From Priapulus caudatus (Eukaryota > Priapulida > Priapulimorpha > Priapulimorphida > Priapulidae): 39,062 nt of DNA. Position 1 is the stretch's first letter. Each line of letters starts with the position of its first letter. The DNA is taken from NCBI RefSeq assembly GCF_000485595.1, contig NW_014577235.1:42284-81345 (forward strand), in the 5' to 3' direction. Under the pieces are notes generated by a model that searched no databases, was not told the origin of the DNA, and worked only from the letters and a program-made list of their open reading frames with translations. Made by a program: the position numbers and the translations under genes. Positions 1 to 11,700 of this stretch are shown here, piece by piece.

Positions 1-453
1 CCGCTGACGTGCGACGAGTAAGTGTCTGATAACCTTTTGACCCTCAAGAGGAGGGTTAAACATGGATTTGTTGAGTGTTAACAAAGGACTGAACTGCTTT
101 TACTATTAGAGCTCCCTCCACCCCGCCCCTCCCCCACCCTTCCCCTCCCCTCCACCCCTCCCCCACCACCACCACTATGCTCACGCTCGAGGCGTATCCA
201 TGATAACACGTTAATATAGTGAAGTCATTAAAGTTACACAGCTGTATCTTTATTACTGTACTACCAGTAGATATAGCAAAGCCTATCATAGATTTTAGAT
301 CTGTATTAATAGTATCCTAGATATATGGTCTGAGCGCGAGCGCGGTGGCAGGAGGATGCACTCGATTCGGTTGCCAATGAGTTTATCAGAAGAATACCTG
401 CATGGCTACAGTACACGTCAGTTGAGCGCTGTCGCTCTGCGGCGCTTGTTATA
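1..453. repeat. Dispersed repeat R1, copy 1 (cut by the window edge)
   Basis: Two blocks, about 1-110 and 180-453, match the reverse complement of 26211-26130 and 25660-25408 at high identity. The two copies are in opposite orientation. Between the blocks is a C-rich run (119-175) that would be strongly G-rich on the minus strand and is much shorter in copy 2. No superfamily is recognised. Confidence 0.8.
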
Positions 454-719
454 GAGAAATGCCTTTAATTCTTGGGAATTAAAACCACAGACCATTCAAT
501 CCATTTATATCTGTGACTAATATCATATATGGATCCTCACAAAATCACCGTAATATTGTCTACATTGGTATTGTTTATTCTTCGAAAAGTCTCTTCGAAA
601 ATATTCATACAAGATGTTTGTCAAGTCGGCACCACGTTTGACATTGTGTTATATTAGCTTTGATGACGGGTAATAACTCGGTAACGTGGTTTGCGAGTCT
701 CCGCGTTCGCCAATTGCAG

Positions 720-842
720 CCGGACTTTGGCGAGGTGATTCCGGGGCACTGCATCCGCATCAGCACTGGAGCTCCCGTTCCCAAGGGAGCCGACGCCGTC
801 ATCGAGGTTGAACAGACCGAGCTCGTCAAGTCTGCCGATGAG
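720..842 (+). CDS. GPHN: Gephyrin exon a
   Basis: Acceptor gccaattgcag and donor gag|gtaatc; 41 codons, phase 0 at both ends. It encodes the TGAP(V/I)P..GADAV(I/V) block of the MoeA fold. It is the first recognisable exon in the window; no earlier gephyrin exon is seen in 1-719. Confidence 0.9.
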
Positions 843-3800
843 GTAATCTCAGCTCGCAGTCTAGCAGGCAGGGGCCCGGCCCACTGCTGAACCCTGCAGC
901 CGTCCCTTGCGTCTCAGCCTGCCTCTCAGTCTGCCACTGCACTCCTATGTATCAGCCCCATTCCGGTGTCCCTCATCCAACTCCCTCTTCCTGTCTCCCT
1001 CCCATCCCACTTCTTTGTCTCATGACTCGTATCCCCCACCCCCATTTCTGGGTCTCACCCCTCATATCCACCATGCCACTTCTGTGTCTCACTCAATCCC
1101 TGCATCTCCCACCCCACTTCTTTTTCCCCCATACCAGCCTTGTGACCCACCATCCTAGTACTTTCAAGCCCACTCCTGTACTCCTTATCCCATTGCTGTA
1201 TTCCCGCACACCCCCGTGTATTCCCCCCACCACACCTCTCTATCCCATACTCCAGCCCTTTATCCTCTGCCACACCCATGTACCTCCCACCCCTCCCATG
1301 TGTCTCTAACCCCACCCCTGTATCTCCACCCCAGCCCTGTATCCATCACCCCACCCCTGTATCTCCACCCCAGCCCTGTATCCATCACCCCACCCCTCTA
1401 ACAGTTCTGTGACTGCAGTAAAACAGAAAGAGAATCAACATTGCAGTTTGGGCTTGACACGGGTACGATGGGAGAAAAGAGATGGATTGAAAATGCCAGT
1501 AGGGTATGAGTAAAGAGGTCAGGCAATGAATACAGGGGTGGGGTGGGAGATACTGATGTGCTGCTGGTATTTTAACAGGGACGTACCGAGCTAGAGGTGA
1601 AAATGCTGCACCCGCCGACCATTGGGCAGGACATCAGACCTGTTGGCTGCGACATCAAAGCTAACAACAAGGTTCTCAGTGCGCAGAGTTGGATCGGGCC
1701 GTCTGAGGTCGGCCTTCTTGCTACGATTGGGGTCACCAAAGTGAAGGTCTTCAAGAAACCAGTAGTGGCCATTGTGTCTACTGGAAACGAGGTATGAGTG
1801 TCGCCTGCAATCCTTGTTACTCTGTAATGACCATAGCTTTGTTATGTATCTTTTTGCTGTGCTAACCGTATAACGAACGAGTAGTAATGAAAGTTTCTAC
1901 TTGTTGACCAACAAATGCATAAAGTTAGATGCACTGTTTTACAGCTCGTGTATTATATCAACATATACTTATTTTCTATTCCTCAGTAATATTTTTAACT
2001 ACTGGCTGAGTAGCGTGGTAGGGTTATACGGCGTGTAGTGCAGGTTTCATGTGTGTGCTCCTGCTTTTAGCTTGTGGATCCCGGAGTACAGCTGAAGCGT
2101 GGACAGATCAGGGACAGCAACCGCTGCATGATTGAGAGCCTGTTAGAGCAGGGAAACTTTGAGGTCATCGACATGGGCATCATTAAGGACACGTGAGTGG
2201 AGTGTGTACGAGTGGCATATGATTGTATTGTGGCACTGAGGAACATGCAAAACCTTCAAGGTATGATCATGCTTATTCCTGGCATCGGGAGCATTTTAAA
2301 CCATGGTTTCCTGTGCTACTAATAGCACAAGTATAATTATAAAACATCTTCTGAAAAATTCGCATAATGGCACTCGCATGTGATTTTTGTACAGTTGTAT
2401 TCATAGGCTGTAACGTCACTTTAGAGCGTACATCATTACCAACACTTCACTCATGCTCTATTGTTTGATTCCTATAGGCCTGGTTCCATACTAGAAGCAC
2501 TTACCAATGCCATGGAGAAGGCAGATGTAGTGGTAACGACTGGTGGTGTGTCCATGGGAGAAAAGGTTTGTGCTCATGATGTGTCTCATGGGGTCCATGC
2601 TGTGCTATTGTAGAGGGATGGGTCATTACTTGCTTCTGGTACCTTACATTGCAATATTCCAAGGTTACTTTGTAAACATATCTGCTATTTTAAATAAATC
2701 TCACTTTCTGTTAGTTTACTAGCAGAGACTGTCCAATTACTTGGAACTAATTTTCTTCTTAATTCATGTGGGATAGTCTGATATAAGAATACCAAAGCTG
2801 GGACAGAAAGTAGCAGCACCACTAATAGCACGTACATCTACCACGAATTCGCTCTCATTCATATATGTTACGTTTTGTAGGACCTACTCAAACAAGTTCT
2901 TCAGATTGACTTGCGAGCACGGATTCACTTTGGCAGAGTGTTTATGAAGCCTGGGTGTGTAGAAATGTTGCTATTTTGGTAACCTAGCTGTCTCTCTTAC
3001 CTTGGCTGTATGTAGCTGATGGATGTTACTTGCCAACAATTACAGCAAGGGGTTTTACCCATTTCGTACTGTAGTGTATTAGTATTCATTATATAGTCTA
3101 GTACAGATGTTGACAAAGTGTAGTGTAATAATCTCACTTAAAATGTTTATGACCTGTCCAAGTATCATACTTAGTTATTTGATAACGGCTACAAAATCAA
3201 CCAAAGTGTGTTGTAAAGGATAGTTCCACAAACCTGGTGTTAATTTTAATAATGATGAATGGTGTCTTTCAACAGAATTTCTTGGTGAAGATGACCTACA
3301 GGCAGTGTTGATTTTTAACTCATATTCTAACTGCCATGAATGAGCTGATATTCCAACATGTTGTTTTTCTATAGAAAGCCAACAACGTTTGCCACGGTCA
3401 ATACAGAAATTGGCAAAAAGTTGTTCTTTTGTCTACCTGGTAGGTTGGCATTCATTGTGAGATTTTTTCTTTAAGGAGCCAGTGTCAATATATTACCATT
3501 GTAACATGTGCCTCAGTGTATATTCTTCACAAATAGTTTATCATTGTTAATCCTTGATGACTGACTGACCATAACTAGTCTGAAAGAGCAGCCTGTAAAA
3601 TGTTGTACTGTGTAGACAACCAGTGTATCATCAGAGGTGAATAAAAACAAAGTAATATAAAAAAACACCCAGATAAGCATCCTGGTATCTTGCAGCTTGT
3701 ATTGTGTAATGTATCCGCAGTGACCTATAATTCTTGTTTTGTCAGGTAACCCTGTGTCGGCTATGGTTACCTGTAACCTCTATGTGGTACCAGCCCTTAG

Positions 3801-4493
3801 GAAGCTATCCAGTCGTCTTCGAGCACGTAACACGATCATCAAGGCCAAGGTGAACTCACTTAAATAAGCAAACGTATATGCTCGACTCACCGGTGTTTGC
3901 GCAATGCGCAAGATCCATTCGTTTTTTATATTTTATCTTCTCTCAAACAGTGAGCATAATTTTTTTAAATTGAGTAATGAGTAGAGAGTAATAGAGTATG
4001 TGTTTCCCTATGTTCTCTTTAAAAACTCATGCTGCATTATAGCTGTTACGTATTGGCTCTAAACCAATGCAGGACTTGCTTCCCTTTCTTCCACCAGCTG
4101 GGTAATGTATTTGCATATAGAAATACGCAGCAAGTATACTCTAGATTTACGTCTATATTCTCTACATAGCTATACTTCTGCATGTAGAACGTGTGTGCAT
4201 GCGTTTGCGATAGTACATACATGAACGCGACGGCCTCCTCACGCACATCTACCTCTGCACAGCTCGGCTTTACCATTGACCTTGACCCACGGCCTGAGTA
4301 CCACCGTGCCATTGTCTCCTGGGTGGAGGGAGACGACCTGCCAGTGGGTGAGACGACCGGCGTGCAGGACAGCAGCCGTCTGCTAAGCACGCGCTCGGCC
4401 AACGGGCTCCTGCTACTGCCAGCGAAGACGGACGAGCAAGCTTCGCTGCCCGCGGGCCACGTCGTCGACTGCATGATCATCGGTAGAATGTAG
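720..4493 (+). CDS. GPHN: Gephyrin / MoeA-like molybdenum insertase, C-terminal E domain (partial gene, 8 exons)
   Basis: Exons 720-842, 1579-1791, 2071-2192, 2478-2565, 2881-2954, 3375-3439, 3746-3849 and 4263-4493 join in one frame to 339 residues plus a TAG stop. The product matches the gephyrin E domain (bacterial MoeA, plant Cnx1E), which inserts molybdate into adenylylated molybdopterin; in animals gephyrin also scaffolds glycine and GABA-A receptors. Visible family blocks in order are [98 protein letters not shown] and [10 protein letters not shown]. The start of the MoeA domain, the linker and the N-terminal MogA-like G domain are absent, so they must lie before position 1. A stand-alone MoeA-type protein cannot be excluded without them. 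TBC1D15 starts 1.2 kb downstream on the same strand. Identity is secure from motif order. Confidence 0.93.
843..1578 (+). repeat. Intron with pyrimidine-rich tract and 38-bp tandem repeat
   Basis: From about 900 to 1400 the plus strand is almost free of G and dominated by C and T (strings such as ccctcttcctgtctccctcc). Within it, about 1310-1397 is a tandem repeat of roughly 38 bp, a little over two copies, alternating 'ctgtatctccaccccag' and 'ccctgtatccatcacccc'. Open frames through here are compositional artefacts. Confidence 0.75.
1579..1791 (+). CDS. GPHN: Gephyrin exon b
   Basis: Acceptor ttttaacag and donor gag|gtatga; 71 codons, phase 0 at both ends. It carries [21 protein letters not shown] and the start of the molybdopterin-binding subdomain, [10 protein letters not shown]. 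Confidence 0.93.
2071..2192 (+). CDS. GPHN: Gephyrin exon c
   Basis: Acceptor ctgcttttag and donor ac|gtgagt; 122 bp, ending in phase 2. It encodes the G(Q/K)IRDSNR segment and the following helix of the molybdopterin-binding subdomain. Confidence 0.92.
2478..2565 (+). CDS. GPHN: Gephyrin exon d
   Basis: Acceptor ttcctatag and donor aag|gtttgt; 88 bp, completing the split ACG codon. It encodes the diagnostic [10 protein letters not shown] loop at the molybdopterin/active site. Confidence 0.93.
2881..2954 (+). CDS. GPHN: Gephyrin exon e
   Basis: Acceptor acgttttgtag; donor chosen as gg|gtgtgt so that the split glycine codon of MKPGKP is restored with the next exon. It encodes DLLKQVL and [10 protein letters not shown]. 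Confidence 0.9.
3375..3439 (+). CDS. GPHN: Gephyrin exon f
   Basis: Acceptor tttttctatag and donor ctg|gtaggt; 65 bp, ending in phase 1. It encodes KPTTFATV and the start of the LPGNP motif. Confidence 0.9.
3746..3849 (+). CDS. GPHN: Gephyrin exon g
   Basis: Acceptor cttgttttgtcag and donor aag|gtgaac; 104 bp. It encodes the rest of [14 protein letters not shown] and VVPALRKL, which form the active-site floor and a following helix. Confidence 0.92.
4263..4493 (+). CDS. GPHN: Gephyrin terminal exon
   Basis: Acceptor acctctgcacag; 76 codons and TAG at 4491-4493. It encodes the C-terminal beta-barrel (subdomain IV): [26 protein letters not shown] and the terminal [12 protein letters not shown] content is visibly higher than in the flanking introns. 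The long minus-strand open frame over this exon is a shadow. Confidence 0.93.
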   Translation, partial: LGFTIDLDPRPEYHRAIVSWVEGDDLPVGETTGVQDSSRLLSTRSANGLLLLPAKTDEQASLPAGHVVDCMIIGRM

Positions 4494-5733
4494 TGCCAAC
4501 AGAGGGCGCCACTCGTGCGACCGCATTGAAGACGCGGGCGAGAAGCATTGCTCTCACCTGAAAGCACGTTAGAAATTAGTGGCGATTTTCTTTGTGGCAC
4601 GTTTCTCGTTCTTTGGATGAAAATAGTGTGAGTTTGTGTGGTCTTATCTGCATCATGCCAAATTGGTTTGTGATTAAACACGGTACAGTATTGTAATTTT
4701 TACGTGTTTCAACTCATTTATACTTATTTTTGAAAGATGGGCTTGTTGGTTATCATGCCTGCTATTATTGTGTATTTTGATTGCTATTTTTTAGGCATAT
4801 AGCGCATTGGTGTAAGAGACAAACATGTATGGATAGAAATTTATTTATAGATCTAGATATATTCCTTATCCCTAGTACTTGTTGGTAGAACAAAATAATT
4901 AAGTCAAGGCAGTCAATCTGTACATAGTAGCTGGCATTTTTTTAAATTTTAATTATCGTAATTTACAGTAGTTAGCTGTTATCATGTGATTATATATTTT
5001 CTATACCGGTTGATTGTATATGTGACAGATGAGTTGGCATAAATCTTCATAAAAATAACACTTTAGTCTATACCCATTGGCAGCTTTGGTGGCAGTGCCT
5101 CTTATCTGTGTAACGTAGCGTTTATAAGGCCTGTAGTCTCGCATGCATTCTGTAGTTATATTATGTTACCAGGAGCATATCTATACAAACTAATATAGAT
5201 ACGGTGATTTTAAAATATGTGTTAGTAGTTCTACCGCAGTATTGCGTCTTTCTTTACGCATCAGAGCAATGTAGCAACCTGTTGCAGAGTGAAGATCGAG
5301 TTCAGGAAGGCGGCGAACAACGTCAACGTTACTTCCCCTTTGTCTTTGGTCACCTTTTGTCTCTACCTACACATCTGCTCTTATTATGTTCACGCTCTAC
5401 TTCCTCTAATTTTATTCTTTAATGTAATAATTGTAAGACAATCATTAAACTTAACATAAGACACAAAATTTGTATTTCATACACATGCATTTCTAAGTGC
5501 TATATAGAAATTGCCTTTGGTTTGTAATTGCATTGCAGTGGCGTTGTTAATAAAAAAAACCCTGAAGTTCACATTTATGTTTTTATCACATGTATATATG
5601 CAGTTGTCTTAATTTTTAAAGAGTAATAAAAATATAAGAAAATTATAACAAACTTCTGGATGCGCTCAACTGGTGGCAGCAGGAGGAATAAATAGCAGAA
5701 CGTCTATCCCGTGATCACGAACTCATAACAAAC
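4494..5733. other. Gephyrin 3' UTR and intergenic spacer before TBC1D15
   Basis: No gene is recognised here. It is AT-rich. Candidate AATAAA signals on the plus strand lie at 5549-5554 and 5625-5630; the second is only about 100 bp from the next start codon, which suggests closely packed tandem genes. The polyadenylation assignment is a weak inference. Confidence 0.4.
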
Positions 5734-5775
5734 ATGGCTGAACAACAAACTGATGAAACGGAAGATACTTGTCAA
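5734..5775 (+). CDS. TBC1D15: TBC1D15 exon 1 (start codon)
   Basis: ATG in aacaaacATGG, 14 codons, donor caa|gtgagt. The acidic, short N-terminus is not conserved; the start was chosen because the frame joins exon 2 in phase 0 and the ATG context is good. Confidence 0.75.
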
Positions 5776-8700
5776 GTGAGTTAACAACTTAACATACACG
5801 CAGGAGTTTTTTGTAAATGTCGTTTATGGACAGATGGTGGAGGGTTCTGGAGGGGTTGTTCTAAATGAAGTCAATTAAACGTGGCATAACTAAGCGGCCC
5901 AATAAACACTGTCCCTAAAACAGTCACCGACTGACTGTGTCAGGCCTAGTAATTAGTATCATTATGGCTATGGTCAGGCACAGGCACTTGAAGCGTTTCA
6001 ATAAAATATAATGCTAACTAAATACGAAATCTATTTACTACCAAATTCTTAATGTTTCTATACTCTCTTTCACCTATTAATCAGCTATTATTGCCGACAG
6101 TTTCCTGTAAATTCCGTCCAAATCCTACGTGCAACGCTACCAAAATCCTACGCTGCCAGCCGCCATTGCTCTCGTGGCTCCACTGTTGCACGCTTACACT
6201 ACTATATATAGTATATATAATATATAATACTATATATAATATATATTACACTACTAGTACTATATATATTAGTGTAAGCGTGCAACAGTGGAGCCGCGAG
6301 AGCAATGGCGGCTGGCAGCGTAGGATTTTGGTAGTGTTGCACGTAGGATTCGGACAGAATTTACAGGAAACTGTCGACATTAATAGGTGAAAGAGAGTAT
6401 AGAAACATTAAGAATTTGGTAGTAAATAGATTTCGTATTTAGTAATAGCATTATATTTGATTGAAACGCTTCAAGTGCCTGTAGAGTCAGGCACTGTCAC
6501 GGCACAGGCACTTGGAATGTCTAAATAAAAAAAGAATGGTAAATAAACACAAAATGTATTTACTACCAAAGTCTTAATGTTTCTTTACTCTATTTCGCCT
6601 ATTATTGCCGATAATTACCCATAAATGCTGGTAAAATGCTCATCTGCAACACACAGGTACACCGCACGAATGCCCTTAGTCTGAGATTTCTCTGAACAAT
6701 GCCCACACCGACGATTTTGGTGGCTTTTGTGTAGGTTAGGTTAACCCACACCAAAAGCACCAAAATCGTAATAAATAAGTACATAACCTTACATCCAAAT
6801 GCGTATTAGCTTGTCCAGTATCACTGCTGGTTACATTACAAACAAGACTTGAAATCGGTTGTTGATATTTATCAACGTATCATTTACGTGCCGTAAATGT
6901 CATCCAGGAGTCGAGCGATGACGTAAAACATTTGTTCGGCTTGCATGATTTGGATGCCAGATGAAATGGAGGTGCCAGTGGTGGTCCGTGGAGCTGAGCG
7001 CAATACAGCGGCAAGAGCTTTCAAGCAGCTCAGTGGTAACAGCTGGAGATGATCTACCAGTGCTCAGAGATACTGCATGAACGAATGCGCACTCAGACCA
7101 CAAGGATTGAAATCACTGATGATAGCATTGCGCACGTCCGAGCATGCGTGCGAAAATGTCCGGTGCACTATAATCTGCATCACACCCGCTTCAGCGGCTG
7201 CAGTTTGAAACTGTAAACAACTGATTTATTTGACTGCGGATTTCAAATTAGACATTTCTTAGTAACCAGCAGTGATATTGGACAAGCTAATACGCATTTG
7301 GATGTAAGGTTATGTACTTATTAACTACACAAGGTGCCAGTTACTCTAGCATTCGTCAACTTTGCATAATCAATGGGCCTATTATGCCTTTAAGGCATAA
7401 CGAGAGGCATAACGAGGCATGTCTGGGGATTTGTGGAATGTTGCAAGTTACCTTCAGCTTCAGATGGCATGTCTGACCTGCAATGCCACATTGCCAGAGG
7501 AGAAACAGAGGCTGGTGGCAATTAGTGAATAGTGATACACATTGCTACTTGTCTAGTATTGAATTTTGTGATATGTCGGCATCTAATCTATGCAAAAATG
7601 AAATAAGCAATTATAACTGTCTCCTTTCTATCCAAGGTTGCTGACTAGATGAAATCTGAGTAGGGTTACTACTGTGTTGTTTAACGTTATTGTATGTAGT
7701 CATTGGTACGACGTCAAACTAGGATTGAGCCCTGGTATGGTTCCATTCCACGAAATGGTCATGGTCGTTCTTGCAAAGCATAGTAAATAGCGATAGGTGT
7801 CTCACAATGGGTTCACACAAGGTGAAATATAGACCCAAGCTGGATCAGGCCATTCTGCCATACAGCCAGTTAGTATATTGTACGTGTGTGTAATAAGGAC
7901 AATTTTCTAATGTTTTCCAGTTGGTGTATGAGCAGGGTGGTGTGTTTGCGCACAAGAATGGCAATGCCAGGAATGAAGATGTCCTCATAGCAGGGAAGAT
8001 GGTCGTGTGCAAGAGGGTACATAATTTTTGCAGCTGTCAATTGCATTGCCTTTTGGGCCTTTTAAAACATGAAATAAGCATTTAAAAATATATTTCTGTG
8101 ATGCATGCAATACTGGCAAAGTAGTCAGGCAAGTAAGAATATAAATCTTATAGACAGCAATCGAGTTTATTCACATTACATTGATTAAGGTTGTGTAAAC
8201 TATTTTACATTTGATGTCAGGATATGAAAGTGTTTGTGGAATGGCAGCCAGAAGTTCAAACGGACTGTTCTACGTCCGAGCCAAACACAGAGCTGGACTG
8301 GACGCAGGTTAATGCTGTTGGTTATAAGTCGCACAAGTCTGACAGCGATGGGCCAGGTTTGTTGTAGGTTGCACAGCTCTAGTTAATAGTTTAGTATTGT
8401 ATTTAATATACCAACCTGTAATCAAGTTCCACCTGTGTTATACTCAACTGTCTGCCATTAAAAGTGATCTTACAGTTAGACTATTATATTTCTTTCACAA
8501 ATAACAAGTTATAATGTTGGCAAGGTGTTTTTTCTACATCAAGATGTATTATTTTGTGTGTGTTTATGTTTAGGTGAAATGTACTCACGGTTGTTTTTTA
8601 TTCTTATCCCTAGTTGGAGATGGAGAATTAAGAATGCTACACAAAAATAAAAAACTACACATCAGTATTGATGTTAGAGACCTAAAAAGTTATAAACTCT

Positions 8701-11700
8701 CTAAAAAGAAGGAAGGTTGGGAGCATATAACCTTTATACAGGTACAATATTACCTTACATGTTAAATATTATGATAGTCTATTATTTACATACTATTAAA
8801 ATAGATCATGTATTTTGTGGTTATCTCTGTCTTATTTTATGACACGTGTATTTGTTTAATGTAAAAGTAATGCACTAAAAATTTCGACACATTTGTTAAC
8901 TTAGATAAAATTGTTTTCCTGCTGTTGCAGAGAGATGGCACAACTCACCCTCCTCTGCATTTTCATTCTGGAGGTGTGAACGAGTTTGTCGAGGTTCTCC
9001 GCCAATATGTGTCCATCCTTAAGTCGCGCAAAGATAGACGCCTCTTCTTGGTTAGTGAACATGAAATGACTGCCCTGCAAAAGTCGTTCCACGAACTGCA
9101 GTTGTTTGGAGAGCAGTCAACCGACCTGGTCAACGTAAGTCGCACATTGCGCTAGAAATACCGGAGCCTCATCGTTAAATCTGAAACATTACAAAAAAAT
9201 TTCACGTAATTAAACAACATAGCACTAACCAAAATGCACAGAGCTCTCACCGTAAGCTTTTCACTGAAGACAGTCGAGTGACCAAACACGAAGTTTTCAC
9301 AATGATGTATTTACAGAAAATTTAAGTGTAACCAAACACAAAGTTGTTACCATAAAGTCATATTTAAAGAACCTTTTCATGTAATCAAACAAAGTTGTCA
9401 CCAGACCATATTTGCAGAAGCTTTACATTTAACTAAACACAGAGAGTTGTCACCATAACGTATTTACAGAAAATTTAAGTGTAACCAAACACAAGCTCTA
9501 CATGTAACCAAACAAAGTTGTCACCTTACTGTATTTACAGAAGCTTTACATGTAACCAAACACAAGAGTTGTCACATGCCGTATTTACAGAAGATTTACA
9601 CGGACCCATACACTGCCACAATGAGTGGGCTCGCAAAGGTTCGCAATTTCCTGTGGGACAACCTCGTTGTGCCGGAGACGCGGCCAAGGTCAGAGGTGGC
9701 AGACATCCTACTCACTGATCCGGACAACATCCTGGTGCCTGGCTTGATGTTCGATAGGGATGAGAACGAGCCAGAATTCGAACTCATCTGCTGCGTAAGT
9801 TGTCTATTTCAGTGCGGAAGCGTGTACGTGAATGCGTGAATGCGTGCGTGTGTGCGTGTGAGTGTGTGCGCGTGTGTCTATGTGAGTGTGTGCATATGTG
9901 TGTATGTGTGTATATGTGCGCCTTCGTGCCTGAGTATGTGTGCTGGAACATAAATGTGTGTGTGTGTTGTTGTGCAGTGTTTGTATGTGTGCATGCTTGT
10001 GTTGTTAGATATGCGCATCCGTTTTCAGCTGCTAGCCTCTTAAACTGCATAACTTGACTGACGTTATCGGCATTTCAGACAGAACTTCCTCCCAGGGTAG
10101 AAGTAAGCCGTAGTGAGCCGTTCACTGCTGTTGAGTGGGAAGACCAGCTGGATGCTCAGGGTAGAATCGACGACTGGGACCACATCAAGAACAGGGTATT
10201 CAAAGGGGTATGTTTCCTGTCCTCTTAGGACTAACTAACCATGACTAGTGAGGAATGTGGCAAGTAGGTAGCACTGTGTTGTATAGTTAATTACTACATA
10301 ATTGTAATGATGTTAGCCCAATGTCCTACCACCAAGACTTTGACTATGGTTAAGTGGAATCCCGTGCGGGTGTTGATCGGTTTGTGTTGTTTCACAGGGA
10401 ATTAGTCACTCATTGCGAGGTGAAGTGTGGAAGCTACTGCTGAACTACTATCGTGTCGATTCCACCTCAAAAGAACGCACAGAAACCCGAAAACAAAAAC
10501 TGTGAGTGCAACACTCTTTATCAAGTGCAATAAAACAACTAAATGCTAAAGAGACTAAATTGCAATGGTAACTCTTTATGATAAATTAGTATTATGATTT
10601 TTCTATCAATAGCCAGTCATAGTTGGAACATGAATATGTCCACACAAACAGTGACCAGTTGGTAGAATGTAGGCTGCAATTACTATTTCTGTACAATATC
10701 TATATCTATGTTTATTGATTCAAGATTAATCACAATATAAAAATAACATTGCTAATTGATTAAAGCCACAATATGCGCATCTACACGCTAATTTCTCCAG
10801 TACTAGACTAGCAAATATTTCGTGTCATGCATAATCATACTACCTTATGACAAAATAAACTCTAGTTCTTCCCATTTCACTGTGCGTTGTCTTATAAAAG
10901 GTATTTGAAAATACCTCCAATGTTGTTCAAATTCTCCGATGTTGTTGACACTTTTGCGTTGCTCTGCCAAGCAACCATACAGCGGGTGTAGCAAAGATTT
11001 CTACTGCCCGTGTGCGTTTTTCGCTCGCACGCTGCTAGCGCAATGACATGTTATCGTTCGCGGTAGCAAGCCTAAAATCAATACGTTATTCTCAGAGTTT
11101 ATTACGCTGCCTATTATTACTTTCCCAATAGCCATTGATGTTACATACACTGCAGTTCACAATACTACAACTATCTTAAAATGTAAACGACTATATTCTC
11201 TGCTCAACACCCGTAGCAGCATGTGACGTCACCTAACCGATTGCTTGGCAAACAATTCGGCGTTGGCGCCAGATTACAAGATTTTGCACCTCTTTCTTGT
11301 GGGTTTTAAGCAAACGCGCAGTGAAATGGGAGGAACTATAGTTTACTTTGTCATAAGGTAGTGTGATTATGCATGTCACGAAGTATTTGCTAGTCTAGTA
11401 CTGGAGAAATTAGCGTGTAGATGCGCATATTGTGGCTTTAACAAACTGGGTGACCACCACATACTTCTGTATATTCCTGATTTATAGTCTACGGGATAAG
11501 ATGCCAGTATGTGCACTTTTGCACATTACCTCCTGTGACAGGTTGAGCATAGTTGATGCTTTAATCAAGGCTCGACACTAACTTTTTTTTTCAGTGGCCC
11601 GATCGGGCCACCAAACATCAATGATTTTCAATTTTGGGTGGCCCGAAAATGAAATATGCGTGTGCACCCGAAAAAAAAACAAAGAAAAACATTATAAATT

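Noticed and set aside
907-1401. Several overlapping plus and minus open frames
   Set aside because: They follow the CT-rich, repetitive intron; residues are mostly P, S, T, H with no homology, and the span is bounded by gephyrin splice sites.
4046-4681. 211-codon minus-strand open frame
   Set aside because: It overlaps the GC-rich gephyrin terminal exon, whose plus-strand product is clearly conserved; the minus frame matches nothing.
7383-7397. Short palindrome atgcctttaaggcat
   Set aside because: Too short and isolated to be more than chance in AT-rich intron sequence.
9784-10057. Cys/Val- and His/Thr-rich frames on both strands
   Set aside because: Produced by the (TG)n tract in a TBC1D15 intron.
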